Assembly (NCBI RefSeq): GCF_003672135.1
Contig: NC_039518.1
Location: 7,256,136 to 7,320,135 of the forward strand
Reading direction: 5' to 3'
Length of the DNA stretch: 64,000 nucleotides
Origin: Ooceraea biroi
Taxonomy: Eukaryota; Arthropoda; Insecta; Hymenoptera; Formicidae
Shown: positions 47,301-59,300 of the stretch, piece by piece
Numbering within the stretch: position 1 is the first letter of the stretch
Layout: every line of letters starts with the position of its first letter
Notes under the pieces: generated by a model
What the model saw: only the letters and a program-made list of their open reading frames with translations
The model's database searches: none
Told to the model about the DNA's origin: nothing
Program-made: the position numbers and the translations under genes

Positions 47301-50300
47301 CCCTCTTTCTGAATTTTTCCATTTCATGTAAATGTTTCGTAACTGTTGTACGATCAACATTTAATGCTCTGGCAAGATGGATTCCACCACGAGAAAATGA
47401 CTCTTCTTTTGAGTTGATCCATTCGTTGACGAATGTTCGCACTTCTTCGAAATTATCAAAGTGTGTATCCTCTAAAGCGTGTTGCATCGACCGGAACAAA
47501 TAATAATCGCATGGAGCAATGTCCGGAGAAGACTTGCCATTCAAGCTCTAATAGTGTTTCTTTCACTGACAACGCAACGTGAGGTCGAGCGTTGTCACGA
47601 AGAAGAATCACTTTCCGTCGTTTACTCGCAATTGGTGGTCGTTTTTCGTCCAATGCTTGCTTCAACTTGTACAATTGGTGTCGATAACCATCAGCCGTGA
47701 CAGTCTCGTGCGGATTTAACAGCTCATAGTACACTATCCCACCAAGTACAGAGCATTACTTTTGAACCGTAAATATTGCGTCTCGGAGTGGATGTTGATG
47801 GTTCGCCTGGATCCACCCATGATTTTCCGCGTTTCGGATTATCAAAATAGATCCACTTTTCATCCCCAGTAACAATCCGAGACAAAAGACTCTTCTTTTT
47901 TTGCCTGGCGATCAACGAAATGCAAATGATCAAATGGCACTTTCCGATAATTGATGTGGAACCCATTTCCCCTCTTTCTGAATTTTTCCATTCCATGTAA
48001 ATGTTTGGTAACTGTTGTACGATCAACATTTAATGCTCTGGCAAGATGGATTCCACCACGAGAAAATGACTCTTCTTTTGAGTTGATCCATTCGTCGACG
48101 AATGTTCGCACTTCTTCGAAATTATAAAAGTGTGTATCCTCTAAAGCGTGTTGCATCGACCGGAACAAATAATAATCGCATGGAGCAATGTCCGGAGAAG
48201 ACTTGCCATTCAAGCTCTAATAGTGTTTCTTTCACTGACAACGCAACGTGAGGTCGAGCGTTGTCACGAAGAAGAATCACTTTCCGTCGTTTACTCGCAA
48301 TTGGTGGTCGTTTTTCGTCCAATGCTTGCTTCAACTTGTACAATTGGTGTCGATAACCATCAGCCGTGACTGTCTCGTGCGGATTTAACAGCTCATAGTA
48401 CACTATCCCACCAAGTACAGAGCATTACTTTTGAACCGTAAATATTGCGTCTCGGAGTGGATGTTGATGGTTCGCCTGGATCCACCGATGATTTTCCGCG
48501 TTTCGGATTATCAAAATAGATCCACTTTTCATCCCCAGTAACAATCCGAGACGAAAGACTCTTCTTTTTTTGCCTGGCGATCAACGAAATGCAAATGTTC
48601 AAATGGCACTTTCCGATAATTGATGTCGAACCCATTTCCCTTCTTTCTGAAGTTTTTCCATTTCATGTAAATGTTTGGTAACTGTTGTACGATCAACATT
48701 TAATGCTCTGGCAAGAGATGGATTCCACGACGATAAAATGACTCTTCTTTTGAGTTGATCCATTCGTTGACGAATGTTCGCACTTCTTCGAAATTATCAA
48801 AGTGTGTATCCTCTAAAGCGTGTTGCATCGACCGGAACAAATAATAATCGCATGGAGCAATGTCCGGAGAAGACTTGCCATTCAAGCTCTAATAGTGTTT
48901 CTTTCACTGACAACGCAACGTGAGGTCGAGCGTTGTCACGAAGAAGAATCACTTTCCGTCGTTTACTCGCAATTGGTGGTCGTTTTTCGTCCAATGCTTG
49001 CTTCAACTTGTACAATTGGTGTCGATAACCATCAGCCGTGACAGTCTCGTGCGGATTTAACAGCTCATAGTACACTATCCCACCAAGTACAGAGCATTAC
49101 TTTTGAACCGTGAATATTGCATCTCGGAGTGGATGTTGATGGTTCGCCTGGATCCACCCATGATTTTCCGCGTTTCGGATTATCAAAATAGATCCACTTT
49201 TCATCCCCAGTAACAATCCGAGACGAAAGACTCTTCTTTTTTTGCCTGGCGATCAACGAAATGCAAATGTTCAAATGGCACTTTCCGATAATTGATGTCG
49301 AACCCATTTCCCCTCTTTCTGAATTTTTCCCATTTCATGTAAATGTTTGGTAACTGTTGTACGATCAACATTTAATGCTCTGGCAAGTTCTGAAGTGGAT
49401 CGTGTTGGATTTTCGTCCAATAATGCTTGCAAATCTGCATTTTCAAGCTTTCTTGGTTGTCTCGAGCATTCTTTGTCCTTCACATCAGTATCACCACTTT
49501 TAAAGCGTCTAAACCAGTATTCACACGTCTTAATTGATAGGGCAGAATCACCATAAGTTTCCACAAGAATTCTATAACCGTTAGCCGCAGTTTTCTTTTG
49601 ATTAAAAAACAAAAGTAACGCATGTCGAATAATGCTAAAGAGCTTTCGGAAGTTGCATTTTTACGATGATATAAACACGACTGTTATCGCATCTATTGCT
49701 ATGATGCTGCTAAATGTCATGGATAATGTCAAAACTGTAAGAAACAACAGTTATCGGAAACAGCTATTGGAACAAACTGACACTACTGCCATCTGTTGCA
49801 AAACCCTCAAAACTAAATCACACTCCTAATAAAATCATCTACGTGATTCGCCTTTTACGTCGCCAGGCAAGATGATCGATTACGTCAAATGCCTCGAGTG
49901 CGGAACGGAGAAATCGAGGGAAGATACTTTCCTCGATATCCCATTGCCGGTCAAACCGTACGGAAGCAACGTCGCGTACAACAGCGTGGTAAGGTGCTAC
50001 CGTACTGAACTTTCAAGTTCCGAGTCCACATTTGTGCGCTTGTACGAGAGAGAGATTGTTTCTTTTGCAGGAGGAAGCGATCAGAGCGTTCGTCCAGTAT
50101 GAGACGCTGGAGGGAACCAATCAGTACCACTGCGAAAAAGTGCACCAAGAAGTGCGACGCGCACAAAGGGTTGAAGTTCACGAAATTCCCGTACCTGTTA
50201 ACTCTACATCTCAAGCGGTTCGACTTCGATTACAAAACCTATCATAGAATCAAGCTTAATGATAAGTACGTGGAGTAGTGTCTCGCTTGATTGACCGAGT

Positions 50301-53300
50301 TCAGCCTCACGTAACGTCATCTTGCACGATCTGCGCGCTGTTGCAGAGTAACGTTCCCGGACACGTTGAACCTCAACTCCTTCATCTCGTCGACGACGAG
50401 TCAGGAGTCGCCGGGCGGCGACGAGGACGTCGGTCTGGGTATCAAGTGCGACGACAGCTCGACGACGGACAGCGGTACCCTGGACGACGACTGCGCACCG
50501 TGCGACAACAGTCTGTCCAACAGCAATCACTCGACCAGTCACGATCAGGACGACGACGAAGGTATGTACTCTCGGAACTCGGTCTCTGCCTGCTGAAGGA
50601 GTTTGCAGAATTGCTTGAAGGGGCACGTGTTCGTCTGCTCAGGTATCGATATGAGCAACGGGCCGTCGACGTCGAGCTGTACCACGCACAATCACGAGAA
50701 CGAGAAGAATCGCAGTGCCTGCATGCTGGCGAAGGGCCCGTACATATACGAGCTGTTCTCGATCATGATCCACAGCGGGAGCGCGAGCGGCGGTCACTAT
50801 TACGCTTACATAAAAGATTTCAGGACGCAAGAGTGGTTGTGCTTCAATGACCAAAGCGTGACCCAGGTATTTGAAGAGCTCGTTTCTCGGTCCCGTCGGC
50901 TGAAATGCTTGATAAAAAAATTCATCGCAATTTTTCGATGTCAGATAACTCACGACGACATCCAGAAGACGTACGGCGGCGGGCCCCCGAGAACGTATTA
51001 CAGCGGCGTATACAGCAGTAGCACGAACGCGTACATGCTCATGTACAGGCAAATCGACCGCGCCCGTAACGCACTGCCGATGCAAACGCAGGACTTCCCG
51101 ACGCACATTCAAGTACATTTCGAGCGAAAAGCTCCACCTACGCGAGCACTTTCTCCCTCCCAAAATGTCGTCTACGTTTATTCAAGGATTCTTGTTGTTC
51201 ATGTTGTCTCTGTCTAGGAATTGCTGAGGAAAATGAAGGAGAACGAGGATAACGATAGGAAAAATCGGGAGAAACAAATGTCCATACCCAGATTGAAGGT
51301 CTACTGTCACCATCCGGTGGAGGGAAAGCTGATGAACATCAAGCTGTACGTCAGCCCGGATATCACCTGGGCCGAGGCGACGGAGCAGGCGTACAAGAAA
51401 TTCATGCTCGAGAACGTGAGTCTGGATCAGTGTCGTCTGGTCAGCTACGATCACAATACCGACATGATCGAGTGCAGCTACGACGATCGCGAGCACGAGC
51501 CTGTGCGCAAGATATGGCGTACCTCGCGTCGTTTCGACCTATTGCTGGAGATACGTCGCAAGGATCAGAAATTCGAGACATACTTGGCGGGTGGTGAGTA
51601 CGCGTCTGCTTGCTGGGATAAATTGCGCGGATAAAATAAAAGCGGGCCAACTGATCTGAACTGTTACGTTTCAGGAGTCGCGACTAGGGTATTCGTCATA
51701 GACATAGCCAGGGAGGAGGTAATTGACGGTTCGATCGATATCCGGGGTTCGTTGTCGCAAAGTGTTAAAGACTATAAACAAACCGTAGGCAAGATTATTA
51801 ATATGGATCCGAAACAAATGAAAGTAATAGTGCAAAAGTATCCGGAGACTAGGCCGGTGGAGAACGACGATAGCGATCTCCAGACTGAAGGATTTTATAA
51901 CGCGAATAAGATATTCATTACGACAATGTACGATATAGATAATAACAAAGCTTTTCAAGAATCAACGGTATACAGAGTCATAGAGAACTTTAGACACGTC
52001 ATTACTCTGCACGTTCAGCTGCCAAATATCAGTAAAGGTAATTATTATATTGGGTTGGCCAAAAAGTATTCGCGTTTTTTTCCAATAGATGGACATACAT
52101 GTCTTCAAACGTAACTAACTTCATTCTAAACCGCAAATTCATTATGTAGGTTAACAACTCGCAGTTCAAGCTTGTTTTAGAAAAAGAAAGTACACGATTT
52201 CGTTAACAATTGTTTGTTTGCCGTCGATTTCAAAATGGAAAATCAAAAAGAACACTTTCCTCATATTTTGTTTTATTACTTCCGAAAAGGGAAAAACGCT
52301 GTGCAAGCTCATAAAAAGTTATCTGATGTTTATAGCGAAGATGCTTTAAAACTGCGGCAGTGTCAAAATTGGTTTACTAAATTTCGATCTGCAGATTTTA
52401 ATGTGAAAGATGCACCACGCTCAGGAAGGCCAATCGAAATTGATGATGGCAAAATAAAGGCACTGATCGATTCCAATCGGCGTTTAACGACACGAGAGAT
52501 TGCTGAGAATCTTAACGTATCGAAATCGAGTGTTGAAAACCATTTAAGGGGGTATTCTAGTGTAAAAGCGGAATTTGTATGCTATTTTGGTGAATTTTTT
52601 TGGAAAAAAGTATAAGGTTTTTTGAGGCAGGGTTTTCCCTGCTTATTCATACATATTTGGTGTATGTTTCCAAATTTTTGTATTAGACAATAACTATAAA
52701 TAAGCGCTGCACATGATATTAAATAAGAACATGAAAAAAAAAAGTTGGTCCATGGTTCCCATGATTTCAGCTGTTCTGCTCATCTGAAACAAAAAAACCA
52801 AAGAGATTCTTAATTAGTATGAGTGTGGCTATAGCAGGTACCAGAATGAAAAAAAATGTTGAAAATTTAAAACATGACTTCATTGAGAAAATTAAGTTTC
52901 GATTTGTGCCATTTTTTTCACCATTGAAGGGCTGTAGAAATTCCAAAAAACAATATTTCGACTTGATTGTGGTAGGGGCTATAGCCACACATATACTGAA
53001 GATGTGTGCAAAAGCCTGAGTCAATTGATTAACTGGTTTTTGAGATATCATGGGAACCAATTTGAAAAACGTGGTTTCGAGAAAAACACGTTTAAAGTTT
53101 TTCATACTGATTACATAGAGATAATGTTACTTACGATCAATCGGCTAGTCCAGGGCCGTACAGGGGACATTCCTCTCGTTCGTAGAAGTCCTTCAGAGCT
53201 GATCTCTCTTCCCTGCGATTCATTCTCTGATCTCGAGAGAAGTTAGTGGAGCGCCGCTCCGAGCGGGTGATACGAGCTTCGTTCCGGGAGTTTGCGTACA

Positions 53301-56300
53301 TCACCGCTTGCTGACCAATACTAACTCCGATCACGTTCATAAGTTTGAAAATTGGCATAAATCCTTTATTGAAAATTATAACTGCCAGGAATGTTGCTAT
53401 TTCAACAACTTTCACGCCAGCATGGAGATGTTTTGGAGCAAAAGTCCAAACCAATGAATTTAGAGATTCGTTGTACTATATAAGCTGTACTATACAAAGG
53501 CTCCAATTCAAATGTACGACCTTCAAAGAATAACGATCTTCCGACCCTATCTAAAATACTAACAAAATGCTTTGTTGTGTGCCGCGCGGTCCAGCCGCCG
53601 AGCGGGCGCCAGACGTTATTTTCTATTAGGTGCTATTACTTTGTTAATTTTGCGAATCGGGCTAAATCTTCTCGCAGACATATTTTCCATACCATATACT
53701 TGCAAAATATGCCAAAAAAAAAATTCGATTTTTCTGACATGCTACAGTAGATACCCCCTTAAAACGACTTGGATACATTAGTAAGCTCGATATTTGGATA
53801 CCACATGAGCTCAAAGAAATTCATCTCACTGAGCGTATTGACATCTGCGATTCTCTTTTGAAACGTGAGGAAAATGATCGATTTTTGAAACGTATGATAA
53901 CAGGCGACGAAAAATGGATCTTCTACAACAACGTCAGACGAAAAAGATCGTGGAGCAAGCGTGATGAACCTGCTGAAAGCACTTGAAAAGCAGATATTCA
54001 CCAAAGAAAGATTATGCTGTCAGTCTGGTGGGACTTTAAAGGTATTGTGTATTTTGAGCCGCTTGCAAGGAATCAAACCATTAATTCAGACGTATACTGT
54101 CGTCAACTGGATAAATTAAACGATGCCATCAAACAGAAACGTCGAGAATTGGTGAATCGCAAAGGTGTTGTGTTTCACCACGATAACGCTAGACCACGTA
54201 CAAGTTTGGTCACTCGCGAAAAATTGTTGCAGCTTGGATGGGACGTGTTACCACATCCACCATAGTCGCCAGACCTGGCACCATCAGATTACCATTCGTT
54301 TCGTTCTTTGCCAAACGCCTTGAATGGTAAAACCTTTACTGCCGATGAGGATATCAAATGGTTCTTGGAATCGTTTTTTGCTGAAAAAGATGAGAACTTT
54401 TTTGAGCGCGGAATCATGAAGTTGCCTGAAAAATGGCAAAAGATAATCAAACAAAATGGACAATATATTGTTTAATAAAGTTTTTGCTTCCCATGAAAAA
54501 TTCGCCTTTTATTAATATAAAAAAAACGCAATTACTTTTTGGCCAACCCAATATATGGCGAAGATGCTTTAAAACTGCGGCAGTGTCAAATTTGGGTTAC
54601 TAAATTTCGATCTGGAGATTTTAATGTGAAAGATACACCACGCTCAGGAAGGCCAATCGAAATTGATGATGACAAAATAAAGGCACTGATCGATTCCAAT
54701 CGGCGTTTAACGACACGAGAGATTGCTGAGAATCTTAACATATCGAAATCAGTGTTGAAAACCATTTAAAACGACTTGGATACATTAGTAAGCTCGATAT
54801 TTGGGTACCACATGAGCTCAAAGGAATTCATCTCACTGAGCGTATTGACATCTGCGATTCTCTTTTGAAACGTGAGGAAAATGATCGATTTTTGAAACGT
54901 ATGATAACAGGCGACGAAAAATGGATCTTCTACAACAACGTCAAACGAAAAAGATCGTGGGGCAAGCGTGATGACCTGCTGAAAGCACTTGAAAAGCAGA
55001 TATTCACCAAAGAAAGATTATGCTGTCAGTCTGGTGGGACTAAAGGTGTATTTTGAGCCGCTTGCAAGGAATCAAACCATTAATTCAGACGTATACTGTC
55101 GTCAACTGGATAAAGTAAACGATGCCATCAAACAGAAACGTCGAGAATTGGTGAATCGCAAAGGTGTTGTGTTTCACCATGATAACGCTAGACCACGTAC
55201 AAGTTTGGTCACTCGCGAAAAATTGTTGCAGCTTGGATGGGACGTGTTACCACATCCACCATAGTCGCCAGACCTGGCACCATCAGATTACCATTCGTTT
55301 CGTTCTTTGCAAAACGCCTTGAATGGTAAAACCTTTACTGCCGATGAGGATATCAAATGGTTCTTGGAATCGTTTTTTGCTGAAAAAGATGAGAACTTTT
55401 TTGAGCGCGGAATCATGAAGTTGCCTGAAAAATGGCAAAAGATAATCAAACAAAATGGACAATATATTGTTTAATAAAGTTTTTGTTTCCCATGAAAAAT
55501 TCGCCTTTTATTTATATTAAAAAAACGCAATTACTTTTTGGCCAACCCAATATATGGCGAAGATGCTTTAAAACTGCGGCAGTGTCAAATTTGGGTTACT
55601 AAATTTCGATCTGGAGATTTTAATGTGAAAGATACACCACGCTCAGGAAGGCCAATCGAAATTGATGATGACAAAATAAAGGCACTGATCGATTCCAATC
55701 GGCGTTTAACGACACGAGAGATTGCTGAGAATCTTAACATATCGAAATCGAGTGTTGAAAACCATTTAAAACGACTTGGATACATTAGTAAGCTCGATAT
55801 TTGGATACCACATGAGCTCAAAGAAATTCATCTCACTGAGCGTATTGACATCTGCGATCTCTTTGAAACGTGAGGAAAATGATCGATTTTGAAACGTATG
55901 ATAACAGGCGACGAAAAATGGATCTTCTACAACAACGTCAAACGAAAAAGATCGTGGGGCAAGCGTGATGACCTGCTGAAAGCACTTGAAAAGCAGATAT
56001 TTACCAAAGAAAGATTATGCTGTCAGTCTGGTGGGACTGTGTATTTTGAGCTGCTTGCAAGGAATCAAACCATTAATTCAGACGTATACTGTCGTCAACT
56101 GGATAAATTAAACGATGCCATCAAACAGAAACGTCGAGAATTGGTGAATCGCAAGGTGTTGTGTTTCACCATGATAACGCTAGACCACGTACAAGTTTGG
56201 TCACTCGTGAAAAATTGTTGCAGCTTGGATGGGACGTGTTACCACATCCACCATAGTCGCCAGACCTGGCACCATCAGATTACCATTCGTTTCGTTCTTT

Positions 56301-59300
56301 GCAAAACGCCTTGAATGGTAAAACCTTTACTGCCGATGAGGATATCAAATGGTTCTTGGAATCGTTTTTTGCTGAAAAGATGAGAACTTTTTTGAGCGCG
56401 GAATCATGAAGTTGCCTGAAAAATGGCAAAAGATAATCAAACAAAATGGACAATATAGTATTTAATAACGTTTTTGTTTCCCATGAAAAATTCGCCTTTT
56501 ATTTATATAAAAAAAAACGCAATTTACTTTTTGGCCAAACCCAATCCCGCGTTGCGCAGGGCTCGCCCGAGTTTCACGTTGAGTCTTTCGCCATCCTCGT
56601 ACGAGTTGAGCGTCTCCGTCAGGCAGCTGCACTCCGACTCCCGGAACTCGATAGACGGAAAATTTTGAAGTACTCCACTGGTACGCCCACGAATGCTCCA
56701 GATCTTCTTTAAGGTGCTTAATCTCATTCGTTTATCTACTAATACTTTGAGTACTGCAAGGGGAGAAAAAACCGCAATTAAATTAAATCAGTAGACACGT
56801 GAAACAATGAAGAAGCAACCGTTTAGCAACGTACATTTTTGTTGTCTGCTATCTAATTACGGCGTAGCTCGAAAATAGTAATCAGAATCATCATCGATGT
56901 CCCAGTTTTCGATCTCGAACTGCTTCGAGATCTTGTAATTGCGATCGTGCCAATGCGGCTGTGGTGGAACGGTGGTGTGGTGTCCTCCGGCGCGTCGCCG
57001 ACCAACGTCTTATCGCTATCGCTAAGGCTGCTGTCCTCGCTGTTACTTTGCTCGGGAGTGTTCCATTCTTGCCTCCTCCGTTGATGAGCCGGGTTTCGTA
57101 CCTGGGCGGTATCCTCGCCACTTCGCGTGCCACCTTCCACATTTCATTGTATATCAGATCGACAACGCCCCAATCGTAACGCCCAGCTTAGTTGGGCAAA
57201 TGCTGACCGGCTTCTCCTTGTCCTCGTACTTATCTTCCAATACGCAGGTATTCAATTTCTCCAACGTTTCTATAATAAAAGTGAAAATTAGATAGTCCTT
57301 CGAATTTGACAATTACGGTTATCGTGTCATCGCTGACTTTGATGATGTTTTATCGCACAAAAATTGCATAAAAGTGATATATTGGTTTGNNNNNNNNNNN
57401 NNNNNNNNNNNNNNNNNNNNNNNNNNNNNNNNNNNNNNNNNNNNNNNNNNNNNNNNNNNNNNNNNNNNNNNNNNNNNNNNNNNNNNNNNGTACAAGTTTG
57501 GTCACTCGCGAAAAATTGTTGCAGCTTGGATGGGACGTGTTACCACATCCACCATATCGCCAGACCTGGCACCATCAGATTACCATTGTTTGGTTCTTTG
57601 CAAACGCCTTGAATGGTAAAACCTTGACTGCTGATGAGGATATCAAATCGTTCTGGAATTGTTTTTGCTGAAAAAGATAAGAACTTTTTTGAGCGCGGAA
57701 TCATGAAGTTGCCTGAAAAATGGCAAAAGATAATCAAACAAAATGGACAATATATGTTTAATAAAGTTTTTGCTTCCCATGAAAAATTCGCCTTTTATTA
57801 ATATAAAAAAAACGCAATTACTTTTTGGCCAACCCAATATATGGCGAAGATGCTTTAAAACTGCGGCAGTGTCAAAATTGGTTTACTAAATTTCAATCTG
57901 GAGATTTTAATGTGAAAGATGCACCACGCTCAGGAAGGCCAATCGAAATTGATGATGGCAAAATAAAGGCACTGATCGATTCGAATCGGCGTTTAACGAC
58001 ACGAGAGATTGCTGAGAATCTTAACATATCGAAATCGAGTGTTGAAAACCATTCAAAACGACTTGGATACATTAGTAAGCTCGATATTTGGGTACCACAT
58101 GAGCTCAAAGGAATTCATCTCACTGAGCGTATTGACATCTGCGATTCTCTTTTGAAACGTGAGGAAAATGATCGATTTTTGAAACGTATGATAACAGGCG
58201 ACGAAAAATGGATCGTCTACAACAACGTCAAACGAAAAAGATCGTGGGGCAAGCGTGATGACCTGCTGAAAGCACTTGAAAAGCAGATATTTACCAAAGA
58301 AAGATTATGCTGTCAGTCTGGTGGGACTGTGTATTTTGAGCTGCTTGCAAGGAATCAAACCATTAATTCAGACGTATACTGTCGTCAACTGGATAAATTA
58401 AACGATGCCATCAAACAGAAACGTCGAGAATTGGTGAATCGCAAAGGTGTTGTGTTTCACCATGATAACGCTAGACCACGTACAAGTTTGGTCACTCGTG
58501 AAAAATTGCAGCTTGGATGGGATGTGTTACCACATCCACCATAGTCGCCAGACCTGGCACCATCAGATTACCATTCGTTTCGTTCTTTGCAAAACGCCTT
58601 GAATGGTAAAACCTTTACTGCCGATGAGGATATCAAATGGTTCTTGGAATCGTTTTTTGCTGAAAAAGATGAGAACTTTTTTGAGCGCGGAATCATGAAG
58701 TTGCCTGAAAAATGGCAAAAGATAATCAAACAAAATGGACAATATAGTGTTTAATAACGTTTTTGTTTCCCATGAAAGATTCGCCTTTTATTTATAGTAA
58801 AAAAAACGCAATTACTTTTTGGCCAACCCAATATATGGCGAAGATGCTTTAAAACTGCGGCAGTGTCAAATTTGGGTTACTAAATTTCGATCTGGAGATT
58901 TTAATGTGAAAGATACACCACGCTCAGGAAGGCCAATCGAAATTGATGATGACAAAATAAAGGCACTGATCGATTCCAATCGGCGTTTAACGACACGAGA
59001 GATTGCTGAGAATCTTAACATATCGAAATCGAGTGTTGAAAACCATTTAAAACGACTTGGATACATTAGTAAGCTCGATATTTGGATACCACATGAGCTC
59101 AAAGAAATTCATCTCACTGAGCGTATTGACATCTGCGATTCTCTTTTGAAACGTGAGGAAAATGATCCATTCTTGAAACGTATGATAACAGGCGACGAAA
59201 AATGGATCGTCTACAACAACGTCAAACGAAAAAGATCGTGGAGCAAGCGTAATGAACCTGCTGAAAGCACTTGAAAAGCAGATATTCACCAAAGAAAGAT

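Noticed and set aside
50278..51163. Antisense and alternative-frame ORFs over USP47 exons (up to 190 codons)
   Set aside because: They cross splice sites of the well-supported USP47 model and show no domain.
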